Assembly (NCBI GenBank): GCA_018343915.1
Contig: JABRWF010000007.1
Location: forward strand, 496,001 to 560,000
Source of the DNA: Agroathelia rolfsii
Lineage: Eukaryota > Basidiomycota > Agaricomycetes > Amylocorticiales > Amylocorticiaceae
DNA: 64,000 nt
Direction: 5' to 3'
Positions 13,022 to 24,892 of the stretch are shown in pieces. Each line of letters opens with the position of its first letter. Position 1 is the stretch's first letter. The notes below the pieces were generated by a model. That model ran no database searches and was not told the origin of the DNA. It worked only from the letters and a program-made list of their open reading frames with translations. The position numbers were made by a program, and so were the translations under genes.

Positions 13022-16000
13022 TCAATCACAAAGATCTACCTCCTCTCCCAGTGATATCTTGACCCTCTTACCTGTGAAACGTGGAGGCGAGGGTGTCTGC
13101 TTCCTTTTAGTACCCACATTGGCCTCGCTCTGTAACGAATAAATCTGAGTCTCTTCTTGCGTTTGTGACTCTTCCTGGACAATAGGCGTCCTCGACGAAT
13201 GAATACCAGCCCTCCCTCTTGTACCCAGCATGCCGTCGGGACACCAAGCTCGGGATGCGACCATCTAGAGCATTACGTTAATATATCGATCGCATCACGC
13301 AACGACTATTCCTCTTACCTCGGACAAACCCATTAGCTTATCTTCAATCACCGGACTCGGTGTGAAGTGGTCCTGATAAACCTTGTTCTTCTTGATGGCC
13401 GGTCTGAACGTGTACCTTTTGCCACGCTTGATGAGTCGTCTCTTGGCTTTCTTGTTGCGCGCGTTTATCTCTGCCAACTCTTCAGCGTCGGAGACTATGA
13501 AGCCTGTGACTTGAATTAGCCTTTAGTTTAAAAATTCGATTACTCTGACTACCATCGCTTTCTAACCGGTTCCAGAGTTGCGATGCGACATTCACGTCAC
13601 AGCCTAAAGAATATTGATCAAAGATGGAAGCCTCGTTTCAGTGTCAAGCAGAGACAATACCTGTTGCCTTGGCGAATGCGGACAAGGAGCTTGGGTTGAC
13701 AGTTTCTGCGACTTTAATCGCACGTCTATGTTAAGGAAATTAGTCGAAGCTGGGAGAAATAATACGAAGAGGATGCTACCTGAAGAGACTCAGTGCATTA
13801 TACTTGATTATGAACTGCGGATATAATTCGTGTTGGATCAAATCCCAATTGGCGTCTTGATGCAAACGGCAATCAAAGCAAATGAATTTTGCCGGAAGGC
13901 TTTTCTTCGAAGCCGAGTGGTACCTCCCAAGGTAAAGTAAAGATCAGATTATGTTATTTTCAGCCAAACGAAAACATCATGAGTACCCCATGCACCTGAA
14001 CAGCAAGTATTCATATTCAGACAATAATTTCCATCAAGGCAAATGGAATATCCTTACCAAACATGATACCAGCGTTTGCATCCCCCCTCGCAGAAAATGA
14101 CAGTGTCATCAACCTCGTAAAAGATAAGCATTCGAATTCCGATTCTGGCAACTTTCTTCCACGTACCTCCAACCCACACTCGCACTGTATCCCATTATCT
14201 TCTTCCAGCGCCTTTTTGGAACCCTTCGTTTCGGGAATCTGACGATGTGCGGAAGCCTTCATCGCACTATTACCGGGACTAGAGCGACTAAAACTACGGA
14301 TGTCATCCTGGCTGGGACGGTCCTCGCTCATGGAAGAAATCGAATCTTTCGTAGTTTTAGTTTGTAAGGCTATAATTTCTGCGTCAGTCATCTTGATCGA
14401 ATACGATTGATAGAAAGTAAAGACCATCCGGCGCTTCATCCACATTCATCTCCTGATCATGGTCCACCTGGCTAGTTGTCATCTTCAAAAGCAGCTGCGT
14501 ATCGATTTCCTCTCCGGTCGATGATGATGGGATTTCTAATGCATTTTGAGCGCCCTCAAGATCAATCGTGGTGTTTTCTCTGGACCTTCTGTCGGCGATC
14601 GGCATGTGAGGCATGCTGGAGAGTGCGCTTGAGGGCGAGAGGACTAGTTGCTGTGTTTGCGTTTCCGGGACGACCTCATCAGTCTAAAAAGTTCATCATT
14701 AGCAAGTCTAAAGAGGTCATCAGAGAATCAGAGTCTTACCAGTCTTCCACCAACACGACTAGGCACCTTCTCTGGAACGCCGCCAAATACCAGCTCCTTC
14801 CCAGGTAGGAGCTCTGGCGGTATAGGAACAATGATACCTTCATCATTCCTGATGCCGAGGGGTACGACATCCATTTTCACTCCTTCCTGCTGCTGCTGCT
14901 GCTCAGAAAACTGGCTGGAGGCGCAAACCTGCTCGTCGTTCTGTCCCTCTTCTGCGGTTGCAACTTTCTGTAGCTCAGGGGGCTCAACTGCCCAGATCAC
15001 CCTACGTTTCTCGGCGTCTTTTTGCAAGAGCTCAGTCTGCACCTTGCGCGTGGAGACCTCTTGTTCTTGCGTATGATTTGGACCATGACGTGTCATATTT
15101 CCTGTGCTGGATTTATTGGGTAGTGCCGGCAGATAGTTCGTTACTGACGCAATATTAATATTGACACTGTCGATAATTGAGCTTTTACTCCCGCAAAACC
15201 ATCGTCAGGGGCTTACCCATGCCAGGGCGTCTGAAGCTTTCCTATAGTGAGTTTATCTGGCTTCTCTGCACCATCATGGGTGCCAAATGTCCACTATTAA
15301 ATCATCAGTAAATCCCCGAAGAACATGATACTAGTCGGGTTTTACTTGATCTTTCTCGTTATCTCCCGGTCGGAAGAACGGTGGCTCATAGTCATCAGGC
15401 GCTTTCTCAGTATAGAAGAGCTTGAAAGTTGCGTATCGATTTTCTGTTGTTAGGTTAACGCCTTTTTATTTATTTTCGTTCATCCGTGTTCACTCACTCG
15501 GCAGGTTCTCCATATTCGTTGTTGCCACGATGAGAGTGCGAACCATTTTCTATTTTCGAAATGTCATACCTCGCTCTTGGTTTAGAAAACTCTACGTACC
15601 TGTAGGGTCCTTTTCACCTCCTCGGTTGAAGGCATCTTACTAGTCGGTTTAGTCGGTGCTGGACGGGTACGGCGATCATTGCCTCTGAGGCTCAGTTTCC
15701 CTAGTTCATCTCCAAGGGTCATGACTGGTACAGATTCATCGCTTCCTTCCATCTTGTAATACTATAGCTTCATAATCAGTGCCATGAAGTTCAATGATCG
15801 ATTTTTAGAACTTACGTTGAAGTTGAAAGTATATGCCTCGATGATACTGGACGAACCTGAATAAAGAGTGGAAATGATTGGATAAAGTACGTACTTAGTC
15901 GGATCATTACGGTCCTGAATACAGATTAGAATAAGATTAAGGCAGCGGTTTAATAATCTTAAGGCGTACCAGATAAATTGCGAAAATAAAGCTACGAAGG

Positions 16001-16578
16001 TAATGCTTCTCAAGTGCGTCGAAGATTCCGTTTTCCTGACATAGTACCGTCATTAAGAGCATTCCCGGCAAGTAATGACTTGCGACACACCAAGAAATTC
16101 AAGAGACTATCAGCTTCCTCTGTGAACCTTCGTCTAATGGTCATAACCGTGACCCCATTCCCCCTCTTCGAGTCCTTCCTTGCGAGATCCTCAGAATTCG
16201 CAGTATTCGAGAAAGATAAGTTTCCATCCTCTCCGGATACGAGTTTACCTGACCATAACTCAATACCTCAGCTGAACTGAACAAGCAGTGATGCTTACTT
16301 TCGGTAAAATTCTCTTCAGGAAGTAAACCCCTGCATATATGCGCACGTATTCGAAGTCATTCGTTTTTCAGTTGATTTTTCAGGCTTATTTCGCAAACAT
16401 GCACATACCTTAGGAAGGTTATACATCCTAGTCCAGCCTGAAGTAGTGTTTTGACGTAGGCCAAGCTCTGTGCCGCTGTCATTGTCTGATAATGAAATAC
16501 GCCAGCTGAGTACGCGTAGGGAATGTTTAGGCATAGAGATCGGACCTTAGCCTCTGTGCCTATTTTGATAGCCTGCAT
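13022..16578 (-). CDS. HOP1: Meiotic HORMA-domain protein HOP1 with PHD/winged-helix region
   Basis: Meiotic chromosome-axis protein that promotes interhomolog recombination. The reconstructed exons give the HORMA signature in order: TMTAAQSLAYVKTLLQAGLG then CITFLR (about 16400-16490), GLLPEENFTES (about 16300-16335), SSSIIEAYTFNFN (about 15830), TLIVATTNMENLPSE (about 15540) and RYATFKLFYTEKAPDDYEPP (about 15430). After a long Gln/Ser-rich linker (about 14100-15100) comes a zinc-binding PHD-like finger: IQCECG (about 14185), then VDDTVIFCEGGCKRWYHVW across an intron (about 14050-14115), then FICFDC (about 13880). A helical, basic winged-helix-like part follows (ASQLWNRLEAEGFIVSDAEE, 13480-13580). 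The C-terminus is RFTGKRVKISLGEEVDLCD and may hold the closure motif bound by HORMA domains. The start at 16578 and some small exons are inferred from splicing. The HORMA assignment is strong. Confidence 0.9.
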
Positions 16579-16969
16579 CTTTGGATTATTGTGAGTATGT
16601 GATCCAGTATGTTCGAGTAGGCGAAGGAACGAGAGCGAGCTGGGGCCGGGGGGGGGGGATTGGGCGCGTTAGCCTGATCGAGACTGGGGCTCTGAGTTTG
16701 AAAAGTAGACAGCAAGTCACGGGATCGCTCGTATCAAATGTCCCATGTCGACGATAATGCAAGGAATGATGAAACAAGTCAATCAATAATAATTCGGTGT
16801 CTAATGATGCTACTCGGGTCGAATATGCTGACATTCAAGACAACCATCTCACTACTTTATGCATGTCTTGTTTCTGACGTCGATGAAAATATGCCTCTAG
16901 AATACATTACATGTTTATACACTGTGTGATAGCCAGTTCAAAAGGTTGCTACCGCTCAAGGAGCCATGA
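16579..16969. other. Intergenic: HOP1 upstream region and TRS23 3' end
   Basis: Holds an 11-base G run at about 16645. Short frames show no protein-like features. Probably the HOP1 promoter/5' leader and the TRS23 3' UTR; both genes are on the minus strand. Confidence 0.4.
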
Positions 16970-17547
16970 CTACGACTGGGCGGGTGCTAGCAGAGCAGAA
17001 ATACGAGCATCGAAACCCTCGCTTCGGATGGGCATCTCAGGAGTGTGGAACGGATTTTTCATCACGGCGTCCGAATATATCTCGTAGACTTTTTGTAGCA
17101 GAGTTTCTGCCGTGTGTTCGGCGAGAGAGGTGAGAAGTACAAATTTGGTGCCTTTGATCGGGGAACATGAGAGACGAGCACAGAATCAAGTCCTGAGTGC
17201 ATACCAGTGGGAGTAAGGTGAATAGTCATTTTGAATGATTCGCCTTCAATGACTTGCGCCCCTGAGCTCGTTCCAACTGGGGACAGTTGCGTAGTCAGGG
17301 AGTAGATACTATGGAGAGTGCTGGCCATGACAAGGTATTCATTGGAGGTAAGTTGAGCTAGGCCATCTGCCATGAGAGTTACAGTTCAGTCGACGGTAGA
17401 CGCTATCGATTCATTCCAGCACACCAGCAAAGTTACGTTGGTAGACAAGACCACCGGCCTTGTTAATGACCTGGAGGTGGGCATTTTAGCAGTAAGTCTT
17501 AGGGGACGAAGTCAACGTGCACTCGCCCAGATGCCAAAGATGGCCAT
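16970..17547 (-). CDS. TRS23: TRAPP complex subunit Trs23/TRAPPC4
   Basis: Core subunit of the TRAPP tethering complexes, which activate Rab1/Ypt1 in ER-Golgi traffic and autophagy. Four exons were resolved. Exon 1 (17547-17527) encodes MAIFGIW. Exon 2 starts at 17470 with VINKAGGLVYQRNFA. Exon 3 carries DGLAQLTSNEYLVMAS and LTTQLSPVGTSSGAQVIEGE. Exon 4 carries GTKFVLLTSLAEHTAETLL and VYEIYSDAVMKNPFHTPEMP, ending LLAPAQS. These match the longin-like fold order of human TRAPPC4 (NKAGGL ... YEIYSDFALKNPF). The first intron (17526-17471, 56 nt) only keeps frame if read as GC-AG (GCGAGT...CCAG). The start codon is 36 bp from the divergent glutaminyl cyclase start. Confidence 0.92.
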
Positions 17548-17583
17548 GGAGGTGCGGATCCAAGTAGTTGTTTCTCAACGGCC

Positions 17584-19015
17584 ATGATCTGCTTCCGCCG
17601 TGGGCTCATTGCTGCTGTTCTCTCCCCAGCCGCGGTCTTCTTGCTTGCGTCGACATGTCTAGCACGGTCTACTCTTGGTGAAAGAGACCTGAACCAACTA
17701 CAGGCCATAGACATCATATCTCTGGCCTCCTATCCAGACCCAGTGAAGAATATCGACCCTAGCAACCCATCTTCGCATTTGTTCAAGATTCTCATACCCC
17801 GGCCACGTATGTCGGAACGTCTTGGTTCACTGAGCAATTCAATAACATTGTGTTAGCGGATACGGAGAATAATACTATTGTCAAAAACTATCTTGTATCA
17901 ACTCTTGAGGCCCTGAATTGGCATGTTGAAGAAGACTCTTTCGAAGACTCGACGCCGTATGGCACCAAACGTTTCACCAACGTCATAGCGACCAAAGACC
18001 CAGCTGCCTCACGTCGAGTCGTTCTTGCTGCTCACTTCGACTCGAAGTTCTTTCCGACCTATCCCGAGAATCAAGTATGTCCTTGAGCATGGTGTTCCAA
18101 GTCCCAGCGTAGTGATCGTGTAAAGTTTGTAGGCGCGACAGACTCGGCCGCTTCGTGTGCGACGATGTTGGACCTTGCAGAGACATTGAACCCTCTTTTG
18201 GAGGCTCGCTCTCAAAGACTCGAGGATGGCGAAGAGGATGATGAAGACGTGGCAGAGACCACGTTACAACTCATCTTCTTCGACGGCGAAGAAGCGTTCA
18301 AGATGTGGACTGCTACAGACTCGACTTATGGTGCCAGGTCAGTTGTGGCCCTTCTCAGAACTTACTCTTAGAGTAACTAATATTCTTTCAGGCATCTAGC
18401 AGAAAAATGGGCATCCACATACGTCAATCCTCTGCACAAACGTCGCCTCATCCCCGCCAGCGGCCTGACGGAGATCGCGGGCATAGAACACTTCATCCTA
18501 CTTGATCTTCTCGGAGCGACTAATCCTACTATCCGCTCTTACTTCGCTGACACCGCATGGCTATTTGACGCCCTCATCTCGACGGAAGCTCGGCTAGGCG
18601 AGGGTGGCTCATTTGTATATACAGACTCTGATGGAGTCACTACGAGCGAATGGCACAGCTTCTTCCGCCCACGGTCGGAGGTAACCTTCAGCTTCGGAGG
18701 GATTGGAGATGATCACGAAGCGTTCTTGAAGAAGGGTGTCAGCGTACTTCACCTGATACCGGAGCCATTCCCTCGCGTCTGGCATACACTTGGGGTAAGA
18801 TTGTTAATAAAGTTCATGATGATGCTGACATCCGAATACTAAATGGTTTCTCTCTTGATTAGGATGACGTATCGGCCCTGGACATTCCAACGATGAGAAG
18901 ATGGAATCTAATCCTACGGGTTTTTATGGCAGAGTATCTTCATCTTAAACCAGAAGACCGGAATTCTGCTCGGGCACCTGAGCAAGCCCGAGATGAGCTT
19001 GTAAGTTGTTCTTGA
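17584..19015 (+). CDS. Secretory glutaminyl-peptide cyclotransferase (M28 fold)
   Basis: Converts N-terminal Gln (and Glu) to pyroglutamate on secreted peptides. The ATG at 17584 gives an N-terminal signal or signal-anchor (LIAAVLSPAAVFLLASTCLA). Splicing the first intron (GTATGT...TTAG) joins KILIPRP to PDTENNTIVKNYL. Then come RRVVLAAHFDSKFF, FVGATDSAASCATMLDLAET, LQLIFFDGEEAF, HLAEKWAST, HFILLDLLGA, DDHEAFLKKGVSVLHLIPEP, and FPRVWHTLG joined to DDVSALDIPTM. This is the full M28-like glutaminyl cyclase order, including the likely zinc ligands Asp (ATDSA), Glu (DGEEA) and His (WHT). The acidic EDGEEDDEDVAE insert before the Glu ligand looks lineage-specific. The stop is 19013-19015 if unspliced; splicing at 19001 would give an immediate stop after DEL, so the protein is nearly the same either way. 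It shares a 36-bp divergent start region with TRS23. Confidence 0.93.
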
Positions 19016-19251
19016 CCATTCTGTCAAGAATCGTTTCTAATGATATAACCTAGTAGACTTGATACAATAAACATGACATGCAGCGTATCGACCAAAAAAC
19101 TTGTTGGACTAGTATATATTTACTGGGGGATTTGGAGTCACTCATGCGGACTTTGGACTTCTTTCTGAACACTACTACCGCGATCTGTCTATCGGCTGGA
19201 CCTGAGCAATGCTTTAAAATCAGAAATAAGTTTTGAGGCTTCTGTGTTGAC

Positions 19252-20239
19252 CTATATGAATGCTTGTGCGTTAGAAACGGTTGTAAAGGCTAAATAAAAG
19301 ATACAGTTTTGAACCTTTTCGGATTCTCTAAACTCTTCGATTCGTTTTCTGGAGTTATGCATAATGATCTTTCTAGATTCGGCACGTATGTCCGGATACG
19401 TTTCCACTTGTGAAGGCAGAATAAGCAAATGCATATATGGGGATAAAATGGTATGCAAACCGATGTAGCTTGCTTCATTGAGTTTTTTCGCTCTTTCCAA
19501 TGCCAATCCGGTGAGCAAGGAGGAGTACAAGTTGAGTATATCGCTCATGAATATTTCCTGGAGAGAAGAGGTTTGCTCTACGGTTTGCTTGATAATTTGG
19601 TCGTGACATACTTCCAATTCATCCCACATGGCCAACAATGGTTCAGAACTCTCTGGAAACTGCTTATCCTGCATTCTCCACTCCAGGATGTTCTGCCTAG
19701 CTTGCTCCCTAATTGAAACATTTGAGTAAGAAAAGGTCTTGATCATGAGATGCGTCGCACACGCACCAATGAGTATGAGCCACCTTAATCACCCCCTCCG
19801 CTCTCTCCTTCGCATCCCTATGCAGTTCCTCCTGTTTCTTGGCAAAAGCGGCAGATGTCGAGCCGGAGCTCTTGGCCTTAGTCTCTATTCCAATCCGAAC
19901 CGAGAAAAGAAGGAGCATTGAGTTCTCCGAAGCGCATACATTCACCTTCCTATGGGTAACGCATACGTACTTTTCCACAAGTTCATGAACTGCATGAAAC
20001 TGCCGGTATTGTAAGTATATCTCATAGTAGTAAGAAATAACTGCTCACTCTTCCTCCCCATCTTCGTCTTCTATTCCTAATGAGATGTCTTCTACGTCCT
20101 TGCCAGTGGTGCGTCCTAGCGCCAGAGAAACGGACTTTTTCCCGCCAACTTTCCCTGATTTTAATAGTGAATCTTCTTTTTTTAATCTGCATATTATTGG
20201 AAATAAGAGACCTTTTGAAGATGGAGCGGCTTTGGGCAT
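19252..20239 (-). CDS. Unrecognised coiled-coil protein, multi-exon
   Basis: I do not recognise this gene. A consistent splice model exists. Exon 1 starts at 20239 (MPKAAPSSKGLLFPII), is Lys-rich and then acidic (SLGIEDEDGEE). It joins DFMQFMNLWK, then KTKAKSSGSTSAAFAKKQE and ELHRDAKERAEGVIK, then TFSYSNVSIREQARQNILEW and a helical region (LAMWDELEVCHDQIIKQTVE) to the stop at 19252. All the joins keep frame (donors GTGAGC, GTACGT, GTGGCT), which supports a real gene of roughly 270 residues. Composition is charged and helical with no signal peptide or membrane segment, suggesting a nuclear or cytosolic coiled-coil protein. Exon 1 reads through AT-rich DNA, so the true start may differ. No function is assigned. 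Confidence 0.55.
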
Positions 20240-20835
20240 GGTGAATGAGCTAAGAGGGGTTGGTGCCAGTGTTAGTGAGTGTTGTGCGACTCGGAGTCGG
20301 AGTTGCAAAGTTCATTTGAAGCGTCTTGGGGTTGTTGGAACCAAGACTTATTAACCACACCAGATTTTGTCTTTTTACTTCACTACGACCCTAACTTGAT
20401 TCAAACCGGGGGATAATCAAATCATGGATTCATTCGTTCACAACGTCCATAAGTCGTTAGAACAAGGAAATCTATGTGGCGCTACTACAAATCAAGCAAG
20501 AAATAATAACAATGACCTACTAAGAAGTACAAATCAGAAGTAAAGAAACACCAGGAAAGAGAAGGAAAAACTAATACATCCAAGTTTCAAGAGTTGCGTA
20601 GGACATGAAAAGCAAGACCAGCAGCGTCGTTATTTGCGCGCGCATTCGTATCTTATCGGCGTATGTGTTTATGTGGATTTGTGCTGGTGTGTCTAAGGTG
20701 CGGTACGTGAAAGGATGTCATATATAGCCATGAAATGTAGAAAGAAAAGGAAGAAGGAATATTGTTTATTGAGGCGTTTAGTATGAAAATACCATGAGGT
20801 AGGGATTGAGTACGATCTGTCCCAGAAGCCGTTCG
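20240..20835. other. Intergenic: 3' side of the GT2 gene, upstream of the unrecognised gene
   Basis: Mostly AT-rich, with no protein-like frame on the plus strand. The minus-strand frame over 20693-21097 is the shadow of the GT2 last exon. Probably the 3' UTR of the GT2 gene and the promoter of the gene at 19252-20239. Confidence 0.4.
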
Positions 20836-23824
20836 TCAGGACTGAACATAAAATACGACGAAGAAAACACATACCGGCCAGAGAATATGTGACACGCAAA
20901 CCATCATTAGGGGCACCATAACCGCCCAATCGTATCCGGGAATACGCCATCCGAGTGGGAGGAGATCCGTGGTCAGGATGACCATGCCCGCCAGCACACC
21001 AAAGCTGAGCAGGAACGCAAGCCAGAAACGCTTCAGGATACGCGGCACCTCGATGAAGAAGTTGGAGCGCTCGACTTCTTTCTTGGTCGCGCCCCAAGTG
21101 ATATTGTATGAGAACATATGTGCGAGCAATGCCGTCGAAAGATGGACACTAAGACCCCCGAAGAAGAAGAAGCTATAGATTGGTTTCTCCGGTGAGTGTC
21201 TAACCCAGATGCTAATGTTAAGGAGACTTACAAGAATGGAACCCAACTAAAGTTCTCTACGAGCGCGCCGAGCAAATTACGCAGACCGAGACGGTACTGT
21301 AAGAGTGAAAAGGAGAGGTTGCCAGCGGCGAGGAAGACAGCCAGGCAAGCGAGGAAGATCTCAAACGAGTGCATATAAAACCCATCCACATTAAACTGGA
21401 AGCCGAGTATGAGGTAGTTTACTAGCGAGAGGGCGAAAGAGCATGCGATGCCATAGTACGAGAACATGTAGGCCATCATACTGAGCTTGTAGTGCACCGG
21501 CGCCTTGGACCAAATGAAAACGCGCAGCTGCTTGTTGATAGGGCCGAGGCGCCACCAGGTGATTAAGGGATTAAAAATGAGTTCATTACATCCATATGCA
21601 TACTTTTGCCATCTGTTGAGCTCGTCATCAGCCGTAAGCGAGACACCCTCGCGGAAACCACCATCGGAGTAGGTCGCCCAGCGGATGATGTAGCCCTTGA
21701 GTTGCAGACGAAGGGCCATATCGAAATCCTCGCTTACGTTCGACTCGGACCAGCACTTGCGCACGCCATCGGTGTCGACAAACGATGCATCCTGGAGAGC
21801 TGACCAGCGTAGGAAAGCATTATGACCCACAAACGGTGCAATTTCGCCGGTGGCACAGCCCATGGAGATGGCCTTATTGATACGACGCGTGAAATGTGCG
21901 ATACCATTCTCAAAGTAGTGATGCGCGACCTGCATGACCTCAGACTCGTGCTGGATGATAGCCACATCAGGACACTCGGCCAGCTCGCGCGCCGCATCGC
22001 GGAAACAATCTTCGGGAATAAGCGTATCCGAGTCACAGAGGAGGATGATCTCTCCTATACGGATCGAACGCCCATTACTCGCCCACGGACGCCAGCGGCT
22101 GCCTGTCTCAGCATATGTTTCTTCAACTGCGAGCGCCAGCGCCTGATCCTCGAGACATGGCGCCATCGGATCGTTAACGATAGCCTCGCCACGGGCACTC
22201 TTGGTCTTTTCTTCCTCCTCGAGAATAGCGAGGTGTTTCTCAAGTTTGAGCGAGAGCTGCAGGCCGTAGTTCATGTTCGACGCCTTCTTGAACCGACCCG
22301 CACGTTTGTACCCGTCAGACGCATTCGAGTGTGGTGGGCGTGCCACCCAGCCGATATTGTGGTTCGCATAGAATGCAATACGCTCCTCTCGTTCACTCTC
22401 TGAGATGAGCTGCAGGCCGTCATCATGTACGAAGATGGCGGATGTGCCGCCCTGGCGCGCATACGTCTGCATCGCCTTCTTGAGTGAGAACACCGAAGGC
22501 GCGATCGTCTGCTCGAGCGATTCCTTGTAGACTGGTAACTCAATCGTGATGTGAGGTAGATGCAGGTCGACCTCTGTGTTAGGGTCAGGTTTTATTGCTG
22601 AGTAATACCGCGAGTTTTCGTAGTACTGCGCTACGGGCCCAATTAAGAATCCGATAATACCCATCACGTTGAGCGCAAAGAAGAGGGTGACACAGAACGT
22701 GAAAGGAGCAGTGACAAGGAGCGCGAAGCGGATGTAAGACCCGTCTTGTTTCGCCTCAACGAACAGCATCGAAACACCAGTGCTAATGAAGTACATCACA
22801 AGAGCAGCACCCAGGCCATTGTACAGCGGCGCAAGCAACCGGATCGGACGTGCGTCATGGCCTGTGAGTTTGCCCTTCTCGGGGTCGCGCTTGTTTTTTG
22901 GCTTGGACTTGCCGAATGGCCACCAGCTCGTCGTGTCCTTGGTCTGTCCCGCGCGCTCTTCGGCGAGTTGCATGGCGTGGGCCTCAAGTGCATTCGGGTT
23001 GCGCTCTACATCTTCAGAGACCTTTTCTTTTTCGTCAATCTCGTCAGAAGAGGAGTGAGAAGGTGAGGTGGAGATGTTGGTGCTTAGAGTCTTGTACGAT
23101 TTGTGGGTAGGACGTTCACGCCAGATAAGCTTGATTAGCTTAGCTTCAAAGTCGTGCACGAGCGGGATAATAGCATCAAGGTCTTCAGACCAGCAGATCA
23201 TAACACGCTCATCGCGCTGTATATCAGCACATCAGATTATAAGTCATTTTCCAAGCATAATCAGTAAACATCGGGACTGACCAAAAAGGCACCACACTGC
23301 TCCTTGTCAGCAGTGGGCAAGTGTGCCATCGTGTCAATGATTTGGATACGCGTATTGGCATCGATGTAGATGAACTGGGCATCTTCGGCACTAAGAAGAC
23401 AATTAGGCGCAGATGTGACAAAGTAGTAGCCGGACGAACACAAAGCCTAATGCAGCATGAACAGCGGCGCTGCGAACTTTAACAGCCACAATAGGGTTGA
23501 GTACTTTTACAGCAGCCTCAAACGGAGCCAAAGATCTGTGTTAATAAAGAATTAAAAACGGGATCCCTATGAGCCGGAGGGCATTGTAGATAATAGAGTC
23601 GCTGATACACACTTATTCTCGTATGGGAACACTCGAAAGTGGCCACTCTCTATACGTACGCAAACACCAGCAGAAGAGGACTCTTCCGATGGTTTAAACC
23701 ATGCATCACTTTGGGTCTAGCAGGATTGTTTCGGGTTGAGATTGACTAATGTGACGTAGTTAGCACTGGTGCCAACCTGTTTGAATACATGGTGCAGCAA
23801 GGCGTCGTAAGCATCGTAATCCAT
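20836..23824 (-). CDS. Multi-pass membrane family 2 glycosyltransferase (processive-type GT2)
   Basis: Likely polymerises or transfers sugars at a membrane. The start at 23824 gives MDYDAYDALLHHVFKQ; short exons follow (AWFKPSEESSSAGV; GHFRVFPYENK; SLAPFEAA joined to ALCSSGYYFVTSAPNC by a GTAAAA...TTAG intron). The main exon (about 23201-21228) has two N-terminal membrane stretches (YNGLGAALVMYFISTGVSML; FALLVTAPFTFCVTLFFALN). The GT2 core shows HDDG, LLCDSDT, SEDFDMALRLQLKG and RWQKYAYG, corresponding to the DD, DxD, ED and Q/RxxRW-like motifs of chitin/hyaluronan/cellulose synthase-like enzymes. At least five C-terminal membrane segments follow. The last exon contains SYNITWGATKKEVERSNFF. 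Substrate is unknown; chitin synthase is unlikely because its usual signature motifs are not evident. Some first-exon borders are inferred. Confidence 0.85.
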
Positions 23825-24892
23825 GGCGACAGTAGCGGTCACTAGACGTCAAGGAGATGAGGGAGAAAGAGGGGGAGGTGAGGGCTATAGCACTAGAGAC
23901 CCAGACAGAATGCACGAGTGGATGATGTCTTATAACACTGTGGCTACACATGCAAAATGGTATTTTTATTGCTTCTAGTCTAGATCGAAGTACAGCAAGG
24001 TAGGTAATCCGCAATTGAAGGCGCAGCGTTGTATGATTGAGACAGGAGCATGACCATGATGGCGTGCGCCGTACATCATGGTGGCATTTTGCTCTTCTCC
24101 TTCTCCCAGTGCACACGAAGGGAAAGTTGTGATGCCTTCCAGGTTCCAACAGAGTTGTCCGGACCCCTAGTAATAGATTCGCGCCAGAGTCGTGATAGAT
24201 GCAAGCCACAGTATGAGAAGTATATCATTCCCTCCGAGGGCCCTTCCGAGTCTTCATTCATTCAATGATCACTAAGCACGACGGTTCTCCGTCAATTCAG
24301 TGCCCATTCCCAAAGGTTGTGTAGGACTGAATGGCCAGTTATCAGTCAATCATGACTTGTAAGCTCCGTTTGAGATGAGCCTCCTCTGCTTGCCAGTATT
24401 TTTTTTTTTTTTTTTTTGGTGACAATTTCCAGAGCAATTGGAGTTGCGTAGATGCATGACAAGTGCAAGTTGACACCTTTCTTTACGCAGCCAGCTGTCT
24501 TGACTACTCACCGGAGAATCTCCGGCTGTCCAGCAACTGTTTCCGGCGACTTTTACTTCCGACTCCATCCGTCAGCTCAGCCCCCTAGCCGGCCGGGCTC
24601 ATGCCTTCTTAGTGTCTCTCAAATTAACGACTTAACTTGCTTGAGGAGACCTCATCTGAAACCTTCCGGTGCAGGGGTCTGCGAGGCCACTTGCTTCATT
24701 TGCTTATCCGCGACTCTCGCCTTAAAATACCACTAATAGCTCAGGCTCAGTTAATTTACTAGTCACGATATCCAATTGCTTCTGCTAGAACACCGGGATG
24801 TTTTTTTTTTTCAACACCTCTGGTGCTTGCCTGCTGGCAATTATCAGAACAGTATACTACAGTCGAGCCCCTTGTAGTCCATACCCCTGTCT

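Noticed and set aside
20836..23824. Calling the GT2 gene a chitin synthase
   Set aside because: It has general GT2 motifs, but the signature sequences I expect of chitin synthases are not evident.
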